Assembly (NCBI GenBank): GCA_021613535.1
Contig: CP075497.1
Location: 12,462,001 to 12,526,000, forward strand
Length of the DNA stretch: 64,000 nt
Direction: 5' to 3'
DNA from: Adineta vaga
Taxonomy: Eukaryota > Rotifera
The position numbers and the translations under genes were made by a program. Positions 12,917 through 24,294 of this stretch are shown here, piece by piece. How positions within the stretch are numbered: position 1 is the stretch's first letter; every line of letters begins with the position of its first letter. The notes under the pieces were generated by a model that saw only the letters and a list, made by a program, of their open reading frames with translations, was not told the origin of the DNA and did no database searches.

Positions 12917-14524
12917 TTTGAATGTTTCACAATCTCCTAAATGAACTTTATTTTATCAGAAAATATATTATAAAGAAAACGTTTCTTTAAACTAGAGAAT
13001 AGAAAAATTCATTTTATTTCATATATTTTCCCGAAAAAGTGTAAGTTTGCCCTTAAAAATTGAATCAGTGAAGTGAAAACAGTCGTGACTATCACTAATA
13101 GATGGACAAATAACAATAATATTCGGAATATCATGTCTTACAAAGGTAGCTTTTTCCTTCCGTCTCTATTTCTTTATATCATGGGGGTTCTCTTCATTTG
13201 ACAAAATGATGAGCATAAAAATCAGCTTCTTTAATAAACAATAAGATAAATCACCAGTTCATCTAGTATAAATGTAAAAGCTGAACTCTCGTAATACCTT
13301 TCAATACATTTAAACAGACAATTTAATTTCTCATACTTCAACTTTTTTTCTAATTAAAAATAGTATCCATTAAAATCCAGTCCTTTTTAGTTTTCTTCGC
13401 AAATACTATAGATCATCTGTTGCTTCTTGTTTTATTCAGTTTGAATTCATCAATAAGATTTAGAAAAATGAAATTTATGTTAACAAATCACAGAATATTT
13501 TCATAATAATTCTGTTTTTTAACATTATAATGATCTCCGAAGAATTTTGAACTGATAATAATTTACTATAATATAATCTATTTTATTTATTATAGAGTTT
13601 ACATCAAGAATAACTTCAAAAACGTATTTTCTTTAATACTTAGAGTGAAATATTTTCAGTAAGAAGCTGAAAATAGTTAGTTAGTTAGTTAGTCATTATA
13701 TACACGTCACCATGTACTTTTTTAGTTCGACTGTCATTGGGTGCATATCTATTCTCAGATGAAATTGTAATTAGTTATTTTATACTGTTATTAACGTAAA
13801 AATCACTTCTGTTTTTCTTAAAATTCAATTTCCTTACAAGCTGCTGATGTTTCGTCAATTAATATTGAATTATTAGAATATGAGTGTTACGATCTGTGTT
13901 ATACAGGAGATATCCTATCTATTTCTTTCTTTTCTTTCCTTCTCTCTTTTCGTTCGTGTTTATGAATATGTGTGTGTCAGTCGATTTTTGTACTTTCGAC
14001 TCTCAACCTGATAAAATAAACAACAGAAAGGAGGACAGCCTATTAACAATGAGAAAAGAGTGAATGATAAACATAAATAACTCAAATATCTAATTTCATA
14101 GGATCGTAATTGATTTATCCTAACGAACGAGAACTGTTTGCAAACACTATGTTTATATATAAATATTTCCTAATTATTCTCACAAATCTACAATCTGATT
14201 AGGGAATTAGAAGTGTTATTGGTAATATCGATGCAACTGTCAATTTGATCATTAATAACGATACTCAATGTATATCGATAGAAACGTGATTAGAATAAAC
14301 AACGAATGTTTATAAAACAGGTGAATCTTATGAAGATGAGAGTATGTTTATCTTTTAGTCATTCTAAATCATCGATTAGCTAAAGAAACATTCCGAAAAT
14401 ATGAATAAATAAATCTCAAAAGACTATTATCGAAATATTTTCATAACTAAAACTTGCGCTTTGAAAATGAAGTTTTATTAACAAATAATCAATATAAAAT
14501 AGATTCAATCAATAAATAATAAAG
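12917..14524. other. Intergenic, no supported gene
   Basis: AT-rich sequence without a coherent coding frame. It includes a short TTAG tandem repeat at about 13675-13693. Nothing else is recognised. Confidence 0.6.
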
Positions 14525-15295
14525 TTAATGTTTAACATGTGTAGATGAGGGTTCCCAAACTCCAAGAGGTAAAACTTGTTGTTTCCAAGTTATATTAATA
14601 ACAATAGCAGCTGAACCATACCAAGCAACAGCTGCTGTTAGAATTCCAAACCATCCTCCAACATTTGTTACAACTGGTGTATTTGTTAAATTTCCAATAA
14701 TTAATAATAAAAATGTTATATTAAGTACTGTAAATAGAATAAATAAAAGTTTTGATGTTCGATAAGCCGCAACATTCATATAAAGTGTAAAAATAAACCA
14801 TGATAATAAAAATAAACCAGTTGCTTGTTTTGCTTTACCAGTTGAAGCTATTTCTGGTACAACTATATGAACATAAGCAGCAAATGACATCCAAAAACCT
14901 CCATAACTTGTAAATGCAGTTGCACCAAATGTATTATTAATACTAAATTCCCACATACCCGCAGCAAATTGTGCTAAACCACCATAAAATAAAGCAACAG
15001 GTAGAACAACTCCTTCTAATTTACTATCAATTAAATTTGAACCAGCATTAAATACTGAAAGCATAAATGTTGTTAATGCAAATCCACCAAGACCAAGTGC
15101 ACCAGGATTTCCAAGTGTTGTCGGAACGGGTGTCCTTTGTGATATGCCTCCAATACGATGTAATAATAATTCAAATTGTTCATTTGTTAATGATGGAGTA
15201 TTCTTTAAATCAGAATTATTCGATTTATTTAATAAATTCATATCAATCGTTGTATTTGTTGAAGTTTCGTCAGATTGATCAGCAACTTTCGCCAT
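14525..15295 (-). CDS. Acetate/succinate transporter-like protein (GPR1/FUN34/SatP family)
   Basis: A single open frame of 256 residues. After a ~55-residue polar N-terminus it has the family signature NPGALGLGGFALTTFMLS (residues about 62-79), then about six hydrophobic helices, with the conserved LAQFAAGMWEF and FGATAFTSYGGFW segments. This matches the AceTr (GPR1/FUN34/YaaH) family, which carries acetate and other short monocarboxylates across the plasma membrane in bacteria, fungi and protists. Length and topology fit the family. There are no introns, whereas most neighbouring genes have short ones. The family is uncommon in animals, so horizontal acquisition is a reasonable inference, although codon use looks as AT-rich as the neighbours. 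No upstream regulatory motif was recognised. Confidence 0.88.
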   Translation of the reverse strand: MAKVADQSDETSTNTTIDMNLLNKSNNSDLKNTPSLTNEQFELLLHRIGGISQRTPVPTTLGNPGALGLGGFALTTFMLSVFNAGSNLIDSKLEGVVLPVALFYGGLAQFAAGMWEFSINNTFGATAFTSYGGFWMSFAAYVHIVVPEIASTGKAKQATGLFLLSWFIFTLYMNVAAYRTSKLLFILFTVLNITFLLLIIGNLTNTPVVTNVGGWFGILTAAVAWYGSAAIVINITWKQQVLPLGVWEPSSTHVKH

Positions 15296-16848
15296 TGAAA
15301 CGGTTTTTGTTTGTGTGTCGAAATGTTTATTTTAACACTAGAACATTCGTCTTTATAGGTGGATGATGTGAATGCACGAAGAGAACAATCAACGATTCAC
15401 ATAAACAATCTCATTTACGACGTTAGAAAAAAAAACACAAAATATGTTATGTATGTATAGATTAAAAGGCAAAAACACACACCTTTAGAAAAAATCAATT
15501 CAATGAATATTTATTTTTTATCATTTTCATCTTAAAAACAATAATTATCTTTCATTTTTTTTGAAATTCTCAAAAATATGTTTATAATCGAAACCGAAAA
15601 GGTTAATGTACTAATTCAAAAATCACCGAAATGTATTCGTACAAATAACCTTTTTGGCGGCGTATCGTATAAGGTGTGTGTAGGTGTCATACTTTCGTCG
15701 ACATGCTCTATACGCGTGCTCTTTGTCTTTAATTTGCTACATTTCGATGTACTTTAATATCCTCTTTTGTTTTTCTTATATGAATAGATGAGATTATAAA
15801 CATGTATTTTGTATCAAAATTCAATGTGATTCTTGGAAGAAGGAAAAGAACAAAAAGAGAAATAATATCATCAGAAATGGTCCGTGTAGGAAATTCGTTT
15901 TTGTTGATATTAATATATTTTAAAAAACGAAATTTTATTATTATTAATATTTATTTGAATATTTCAAATATTTTTCTCTATTAATAACAACAATTGTTCG
16001 TTCAGTTTATATTTTGATCACATTGATATGTCTGCATGATTATACAATAATAAATACATGTACTTTACGTTTAATATCTTTCAAAGGTCAAATGTACCGA
16101 TATGAAAAGACATTAATCAATGTCTTCTCATTCAGTTTTGTTTTTTCTTACAATAAAATAAACAAAAAAGAAGTCTATACTTTCAAAACAACGATGATTA
16201 TCATCTCTTTCAATAACTGAAGTTTTTCATAGGTAATTTTATTTTATTAAAAATGACTTTATATAGGAAATCTTGAAGGTATCGATTCATTACATTGAGT
16301 TCATGTCACAATATTAGATGGATCGAATATAGACGATGAAAGGATAATAAGCAGATATAAACAAAACTACCATAAGATTTCAATTATCTGGAGTTTTAAT
16401 AGATCGAATTTGATGATGCCATTTGCAATTATCTTGAATCAACTAATCCAGGTTATATATCCTTTGATTTACTGCTGAGATATGATATACAGGTACTGTT
16501 CTTATCGCATCATTTCTTAACACATTCTTTTGAAATAATCGACTCAAGATTCCTTACTACGAGATATTTTCGGAAATATAAAATCTAACTAATCACTTAT
16601 TCTTCGAATATTAAGTGATAGAGTAACGTTGACTGTTTTTATCATTTAGCTGATTTCATGCAATGTAATTTTAAAAAAGTATCTGTTTTTGAATATGAAC
16701 ATTAGATATTATTTATATGAACAATTCTTTGTTAGTGCCTTATGGCAAATCTGACACGTTATTTTTAAAATCATTAAGCTTTCAATACAATAAAACAAAA
16801 GCGATGATGGAATCGACCGATATCAAACGTCTTGATTGGGCTCCTCTT
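15296..16848. other. Intergenic, no supported gene
   Basis: AT-rich, with short hydrophobic open frames near 15802-16220 that look like chance frames rather than genes. The upstream region of the transporter lies at the left end. No repeats or RNA genes were seen. Confidence 0.55.
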
Positions 16849-17873
16849 CTAAAAATGCAGATAGACACAAATTACGTAAATAAAACTATTAAATAATTTA
16901 CCACATTGATCGAGATAGAACTCATAATAAACGTGCATAAGGACAGAAACAACATTGTTTGAATTTAAACCAAGAATTGTGACATCTTTTGTATTTCGAA
17001 TATGTTTGAGAAAGTTATATAATCCATCACGTTTTAGCTTCAATTGATCACAGAGATTATTGGTTATCGGCTCAATCATGACTTTATAGAATCATATTAA
17101 AAAAAGAACTCACAATAATTTGACAGAACAAACTCACTGGGATCGAGATGAGCATATTTGCCCAGAAAATGACGTATTTTTGAATTACATTTCACCATAT
17201 TATCTTGGTTTTTTTTTCGAGATTGTGCACTTTTTAATTTCATGCTGTCCGAGTAATCGACAGCGCTTGTATAATTAACGATGAGCGAGCAGACTTGTGA
17301 TCACTTTCACTCGTGCTCGAGCTTGGTGATGACAATTCGACAAGAACCATTTTTTTATTGGTGTCACTGAATGAGTCGATAGCTTAATATAGAAAATGAG
17401 ATGATTATTTATTATTCTACGAGAAAATACCACGATTAGGAATAACTAAATTATTATCACCAGCATCACTGAGCGACGTATCATTTGTTCTACAACAAAT
17501 ACGATTATAATCAGTTCAAAAAACAAAAAAATTACCCTTCACGTTGACTAATAGACGCCTTTGAACGATCCAATAGCTTCAATATAATATCAATATGAGA
17601 TTCACTTTCAAGATCGGACAGTAATGAAACAGACACTACTGTATTATCTTTTAAATCGACAAAAGACATCATCAGGTTATCTGGAACATTTAATTCTCGT
17701 CGAATATAATTCTCCAAAAGGTCATGTCGTTCATTTCTGCGAAACTTATATCGAAGCTGTTGTTCACCCATAGAAAAGTTTATAATTTGCATTAATGATA
17801 TAGATATAGGTACAAGTATAGAATGAGGACACCCTTCCCCTACACCCTCACGTCGTCGATGCTCTGTATGCAA
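16849..17873 (-). CDS. Uncharacterised multi-exon gene, possibly broken
   Basis: The best-supported part is the exon 17873-17535, whose residues about 28-112 have the length and strand pattern of a ubiquitin-like or PB1-like fold (LRYKFRR...LLSDLESESHIDIIL), but I cannot name it. A donor near 17535 leads to a short acidic exon (about 17489-17432), then a Ser-rich stretch (about 17380-17110) in which the reading frame seems to shift by one base, then 17079-16910. The shift suggests either a missed intron or pseudogenisation. The start codon is uncertain: an internal Met aligned with MQIINFS is as good as the first Met. No neighbours help with function. Confidence 0.3.
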
Positions 17874-19249
17874 TATATTAATTAAATGTGGATGATGTCC
17901 CTATTCTAGACAAGCACCCTTTATCGATGCGTTGTTCTCATCTCATATTCTTTTAGTATTTGAATAATTTCACTTGTATGGCTATGGCTAAAACGGTTGA
18001 CGAATGAACGAATATAAAAAAAAAACTTAGTTTAGCAGTTGTTTTCACGATAAGTAACTGCAGATGTCGCAGGATTTTAAACATCCAATACGGATATTTA
18101 TTAGTCCTGTATCGTTAAAAGACATTATTCTTCATTACTACTAGTACACGATACAAATAAAGTGTGATCTTTAATAGTAAATCATTTGAATAATTCCTCA
18201 TAATCTGTAGCGACGTAACAGTATCACCAAGTGCACTGAAATCGATATTTCAAGGGAAGAAAAATAAATGCAGAAACTTTGGATTTTATCCGAAAGTTAT
18301 TTGTACTGCAAAAAGTGTATGAGATAGAAGACACAAGGAAGTCCTAAGAAAATATTAGTATTTTTTCAATAATTTGGGAATATTTCGTCCAATCATCCTC
18401 ATTTTCGAACTCAAGCGAGATATTAATGAGATGATAGTGTATACAAAATCTCAGGGTATCGGATTAATCTTTCGAGAGTTATCGTGTAAACGAACGGTCG
18501 GACACACTAAATGATTTTAGTAGTATACTGTGTACTCACTTTTTGAGTACACAAACAATGTGACAACCAATAAAAAGTGTCATTTGTACAGCAATTTAAC
18601 TTTTATAGGAACAAGATCAAAAGATGTAAGCTATAGTAGTCTTAGAGAACTTTTCTTATATCCTTTTTTCTTTCCAATAATGGAAGAATATCGATATTTA
18701 TTTTTTCGAATTTTAACTACATTTGTTTAACATAGTTTATATAAATCAAAACTACGTGAATAATTGTATATATATTCATTTTTTCAATGTAAATCAAATA
18801 AATCATCTGTTACATATTTATATAAATTTATTACTGAATAAAACTTAAAAAACCATTCAATTTCTTTATTTTTAATCCAAACTATACGACCAGCACATTA
18901 TTCTTCTATACTCAATGAACTATTAGATGATATTCCATAACGTAATTAAGGGAGATCGGAGTCAATAGGAACTATGTAATATTAGTTATATCCGAGCAAA
19001 ATATAAATAACTTTTTGTTGTCTATTATTCAGGAGAACTCGAAGATAAAGATCTTGATAGGTATGCGTTGGAAGCCGATCGACTTTACATAATTCTGACC
19101 TTCGAAATTCACTAGTTAAGATGCATTAACCTGAATTGACAGGGAAGTTTTAAAAAAATATTTTCTATCTATATTTAAAATGAATATATTAAATTTTCAG
19201 TTAAAGCAAAAAGAATTAAATCTATATAAGCTCTTCTTCAATTGTTTTA
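17874..19249. other. Intergenic, no supported gene
   Basis: No coherent coding frame on either strand. A short plus-strand frame at 18530-18730 is not supported by splice sites or composition. Confidence 0.5.
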
Positions 19250-20092
19250 TTTATGATGTTAAATCAAAATGAAATAGTCGATTTTTCTGTGATGAGTTCA
19301 GATACTTTAGCTCCTTGTTGAGAAAATAAAGATGTATCCATATTTATATGATTTAGTATCTAAGAAAAACTTTATAAAGATTGTACTCGTGAATTTATTT
19401 CAAATAATCCAAAATCGTCTTCAATTCCAGATGGACTTTTAACATCACAAATACAAATTATGAATTTACACGGAAATAATATATAAACATCTTTGAAGAA
19501 TCAATCGATAAGAAAAATCTTTCAACATATTATCCAAGTTTATTGGATTAACTTTAAGAACATCAATTGATCATATTTTATATTATAGAAGAAAATTTTA
19601 ATTAAATCACTGAAGAAATTTTATCCCATAAAGTTTTTAATAAAATTCTTGCTAATTGAAAATGATTAGAATTATGAATATAATGAGGTTTTTCCAGAGG
19701 TATAAGAAGAATATTATCATGTCAGGTTTGATCTGAATCATTTTTCAAATATTCTTGAACTTTTTCTTGAAATATCATTGTTTGCAAATTTTTAATTGAA
19801 ATCCAATTTTATTTTGATCATCTTCATTTAATAACATTACATTTGAAAAGATTTGTGAAGTATCTGTAATAACATACGGAAGAACAAAAACCCATTTGGA
19901 AAGAAATTTAGATCGATTTTCATTAACAATTTCCTTTCTTATTGATTCAACACGATATTTATGATCTTCAAATGAAATCAATTTAAAATTGATAAATCCT
20001 TTTCTTAAAATTTACCACGTACAGGTGAAAGTAATTTGGCATAATTGAAATAAAAAGCAGCCGCACAACCTGTACCAACACTTGTACATTGC
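19250..20092 (-). pseudogene. STING-like ligand-binding domain remnant
   Basis: The minus strand encodes fragments in the order expected of a STING ligand-binding domain but with stops and frame changes. Near 20092-20020 the peptide VGTGCAAAFYFNYAKLL matches the pattern of the first helix (human VAHGLAWSYYIGYLRLI). A segment of about 70 residues at 19981-19780 includes SKFLSKWVFVLPYV, like the strand before the lid loop. A frame near 19780-19600 has IPLEKPHYIHNS and ARILLKTLWDKI, like the final strand and helix. Several in-frame stops (for example after KNDSDQT) show it is not functional as read. The rest to 19250 shows short coding-like islands only. The identification rests on remembered family sequence, not on a search. 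Confidence 0.4.
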
Positions 20093-20499
20093 TTAAAGTA
20101 GATTTTCATAAAACGCAAAAATCAGTTAAAAAACTACGGAATGATATAGGTAAAATTTTCTCCAATCGATTTCACGTAAATAAAAATGTCACGAGTCGAC
20201 GCAGAATTAAATTCTAAGTTAAACAGACTTGTTTGTACGAACGGGAATTCATTTTTAGAAAAAAGTTTAGCAAAATACTATTATTTTTCGTGCTAGCTTC
20301 ACACCGATTGCTAATTCCCCTGCCCTTCAAAGTAAATAAATCAATACACACAGTGAGGCTATGCTGAGGGTGAATTTAGTCTATAAATATCTTATTCTCA
20401 TCCACAATCTCGTTCTCAATATATATAAAGATTTGAGTTTCATATTTTAGCTCCAAAGGGGCTGCGCTGTCAAGCTTTTAGTCTTATCACACTGGAATG

Positions 20500-21325
20500 T
20501 CTCTTGTTCATTATAAACTTACTGATGAATGTTCATCTAAGAATTGATTCATATCTTGAAAATGATGAGTATAACTTTTTGAAAGGATATTCATATCTAT
20601 TCAATAAAAAAAAAGTTTATTTCTTTCATCAGAAAAAAGGATTTGCATTTTACTTTTTAAATAAAAAATTAATTCTTTTAATTCGTTGTTGTTTAATTTG
20701 CATTTCATTTCAGATAAATTAAATGTTATATATGGAATTGTTTGAACAAAACGACAAGAAAAATATTGAATTGTATTGTTAAATAAAATGAATATGTCGC
20801 GAAATACATTTGTCTAAATTAATAAAAATAATTTTTTATTTTACTTGACAAGTTTTATTTTCAACATATTGAATAATTAATTTATTAATATTATTTGTTG
20901 GATCTTCATTACAAATAAATAAAACTTGATCAGTGATATTCAATAAATTTAATGTACTATTCGTGTCATTGATTTGATAACCTTCATTTTCTAATTGTTT
21001 TTTAAGTTCACTTTACGAAAAAATAGAAAAAACGAAATTTATTCAATTAAAAATCTTTTCAATAAGTTTACTTGATAAATATCATTGCAGATGGATTTTC
21101 TTGAATTTGATTTGAATAAAATAAACTAACACGATTATTTGCATTATTAAGTATCATTGATTCAATCTAAAATATAAAAAGAATTTTTATTTTTATATTA
21201 CAAAAAATATCAAAACTCACAAGAAAAGATAAATCTGGATCAGGAATTGTTTCATATCAATGATCAATTTCATCTTTTATTTGTTTCCATTATGGTTGAT
21301 AATCAGCATCTAATTATTCAAAACA
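20500..21325 (-). pseudogene. TIR/SEFIR-like domain fragment, with stops
   Basis: Four exons splice cleanly on the minus strand: about 21310-21221, 21171-21074, 21011-20850 and 20818-20640. They read through strand-helix elements typical of a TIR-type fold: RVSLFYSNQ (strand A), INELKKQLENEGYQI (helix A, strand B) and ITDQVLFICNED (strand C-D). The first of these exons contains two in-frame stops near 21281 and 21257, and the 3' end breaks after LKELIFYLKS, so the copy is probably dead. It lies between two STING-like segments on the same strand. TIR-STING fusions are known in bacteria and in bivalves, which supports the reading, but TIR catalytic residues cannot be confirmed here. Confidence 0.35.
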
Positions 21326-21359
21326 AATATTTCATTATTTAAGAATATAGAGTGTCCAG

Positions 21360-21850
21360 AAAGTCATCAGAGTTGGCGGAGAATTTTGAATATTTTCATA
21401 ATTCTTCAACCAAATGAATTGAATTGAGGACAGGTAGCAGTTTTTGTTCATGACGGAAAAAGTCATTTGTGGGGATGAGCTCAGCATATTTTCCCTCAAT
21501 ACAAGACCAGTCGACTATGATGAGGATCTGATTATCATTCAAAGTAGCTTTATTATTGTGTTTTTGTGACTGGTTCAACAGCGAACGACAATTTCTTTCA
21601 TACTAATAATGTTGCATTACGTGTCAACTATGTTTCTTGATAAATAAAGAAAATATTATCGTACAGTATTGCATTATAGCTATGAGCAACAAATGTTTGT
21701 GCGTAGCTTATTTATATAGCGACGAAAAGTTTGCTGAGATCATCCTCACAAATGACGTTTTCCGTCATGAACAGAAACTGCTACCTATCCTCTACCTTCC
21801 GAACAAAATTCAATTCATTTGGTTGAAGTGTTATGAAAATATTCAAATTT
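21360..21850. mobile_element. Inverted-repeat (MITE/foldback-like) element
   Basis: The arm at about 21384-21483 on the plus strand is matched, with roughly 85% identity by eye, by the reverse complement of about 21846-21720. Shared blocks include GAATATTTTCATAA, TTCAACCAAATGAATTGAATT and GTTCATGACGGAAAA. The left end has GAGTGTCCAGAAAGTCATCAG, which resembles Tc1/mariner-type termini. The element lies between STING-like and TIR-like exons, so it may have split a gene. It encodes nothing recognisable. Confidence 0.6.
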
Positions 21851-21871
21851 TATCTAAAAAATATCTACATT

Positions 21872-23392
21872 TTAGAATTTCGTTTTTTCGCCTTTGTTTT
21901 CTGGTAGCCTTTGAATATCTTTCGACTCTGAAATCCAAAAGAATTCTTTGTTCTCCCCGAGGTTGGAATAGACTTGTGAAAAGCAAAACACACAATCAAT
22001 AGTATCAATTCCATCATTATCATTAAAATAAATCAATTTAATTGAATCTGATAAATGATTAAATTGAAGAATTCGTTGAAGCATTGAACAAAATCTTAAA
22101 TATTCATCATATTTTTGTGTTAATGATATTTGTCCAGATTTTGTTAATTGATCAAGTATTGATAAAATATATGGATATTCACCACAAAATAAATACTTTA
22201 AAAGAAACGAAAAAAACGACATAAATGAAGAAGATTGTTTTTTTTTGAATTTTATACTCGAATAATATTTCCATGAGAATCGAATTCATCAAAATAATAA
22301 TAAGTTCGACGTAAATAACGATTATATCGATACATTGGAGGTGATCGAAGAACTTCACTTGAAATAAACAAATACATTGAAAAAGATTTTTTTTCAAAGA
22401 AAATGTTACTTATTTGCCCATGCTAATTGAATTTTTTCATGATCATTTCTATCTTTAATTGTACCTTGCAGGATGATTTGATCAGATTCATTTGGTATAA
22501 TTGTATCAGGTGGACCAAAATCACATGAAGATGGTAGAATTAAAAAATAAACAGGTATCATTCTTATCTCTTTAATTGTTTTATCAGATTTTCTTTTAAT
22601 CTTCTCTGACTGATTTTTATAGATATAATAACAATCTTTTGACGTTTTTTTCATGGTATTTATACCAGTATGTCCATTCTCATGCGTTAATATTTGATCT
22701 TTTGATATAAAATAACATTTTTTTGTTGAATCATCATCTTTCTCAAATATCTTAATGATATGTTCATTCTCTCTAAGAAAAACGAAGATTTATTAAGAAA
22801 AGAAATGAAGATATTTACGAATGAATAGTTATTGAAGGGATATATTCATAATTCCATTGTCTAATATCATCTTTCAATTGAATTTTAATTAAAATCTGAA
22901 AAGGAAATTGATCTTCATAGATTTGAATTAATTCAATATCAGAAGATTCATTTGTTGATGGACTTTTTTCAAGAAAATCTTTTTCAATTCTTGTATGAAA
23001 TTTAACAGATATTATCTTTGGAAATAAATCACAATTAACTATTTCATTGAAAAGAAATTCAAGAAATAGATTATTTGCTAAAATGGATAAAATTTTCAGA
23101 AAGAAAAAAAACTAAGAAAAAGATCATCGTACTTGAACCAATTTGTCGATTAAGGTATGAGAAATAATAATTAAATAAAAGACCACTACCGATACTATTT
23201 CCATGAAGAATTAATGGAGAATGAGAAGACAAGTTTCTCTAAAGAGAAATTTAATACAAGTCAATGTGTTTATCTTTTAAATCTTCTTTGAAATGAATTC
23301 TTATATATATATTCAATCAGTAAAATACGAACTTAATGTTTATTACTTACAAAATATAACTGAGATTCAGAATTTGGATTATTGGACATCAT
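21872..23392 (-). CDS. STING-like cyclic-dinucleotide receptor (putative)
   Basis: Exons on the minus strand: 23410-23351 (start MM at 23392), 23238-23134 (approximate end), about 23080-22817, about 22773-22416, 22359-22260 and 22200-21990. Recognised features in order: SIGSGLLFNYYFSYL resembles the dimer-helix motif of STING; VYFLILPSSCDFGPPD resembles RLYILLPLDCGVPD; RTY resembles Arg238-x-Tyr240, which contacts the cyclic dinucleotide; SGQISLTQKYDEYLRFCSMLQRIL matches the final long helix; and KLIYFNDNDG matches RLIAYQEPAD. About 150 residues are inserted between the first and second motifs. There is no N-terminal membrane domain in the model; a 3' splice site lies at 23411. The 3' end runs into the inverted-repeat element and stops at 21872, so the copy may be truncated. 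A sensing role is inference. Confidence 0.45.
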
Positions 23393-23413
23393 TGAAGTAT
23401 TGCAATCAATCTG

Positions 23414-24294
23414 AAAATATATAGATTTATTAGTAAGTGAAAAGAAGAGAAGAGTCGAATGATTTATTTTTGGAATTAATAAAGAAAACCAAGTCAGATT
23501 TGATTGTGTCACTTTACCTATTGGCGTGTAATGTCATGAGTAAAAAATACATCGCTTTTCTTTTCTGCAAGATAGAAATATATGAATCATCGAAGTTTCT
23601 TCTTCCGTTCTTGTTCTTTTCCTACTCTACGAATGTTACAAGACGCTTTATATTCAATGACAGTATTTACTTCAAACTTTCATTATTTCATTGAGGTTTA
23701 TACGAAAAACGATCTAATTCATCAAAAACATTCATTTTTAAACATATGACATTAAGAGCTGCTCATTTGTCTAAACAAATTTTCCTATGTGATTTTTAAA
23801 CAGAAATAAGATATCTATTTCGTAGATGAATTGATTCAAATTGTGACATGGAAATTCTTCAAAGTTAATTTTCATCAACTTTTGGACTTCGAACAGTAAT
23901 TTAAAATTGATTATTTTCTAATGAAATATTTCATATTCGCTGTTCGTAGTGATGAATAAATTGATCGTGCTGAAGTTAAAAGTTGATAGAATTCTTTGCG
24001 AATTTTCTCTGCTAAGAGACAATGTGTTTTCGGATCTAAGTAAAAGATTCATTTTTCGAAAATTTCGCGACAATCATCAAGATCAAATCGACTATAACCC
24101 GATAGATCAGAAAGAACTTCGATCAATTTCATCAATGGTAAACTAACACATATATTTTCAGCGAATGAAATTCAATGTTGTTGTTTTTTACAACTAGTAA
24201 TCAGTGTTAGTCAATAAATTGCTATAGTAGTAGTGTTCAATGCATATATTTCAAGTAAAAGAACAATCAAACAAAGAAGAAAAGAAAAAAGAAG
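23414..24294. other. Intergenic between STING-like gene and VPS54
   Basis: No gene is supported. Open frames at 23437-23694 and 23949-24146 on the plus strand lack splice context and family resemblance. Confidence 0.5.

Noticed and set aside
23437-24146. Plus-strand open frames upstream of the STING-like gene
   Set aside because: No splice sites, no motif and low-complexity composition; likely chance frames in AT-rich DNA.
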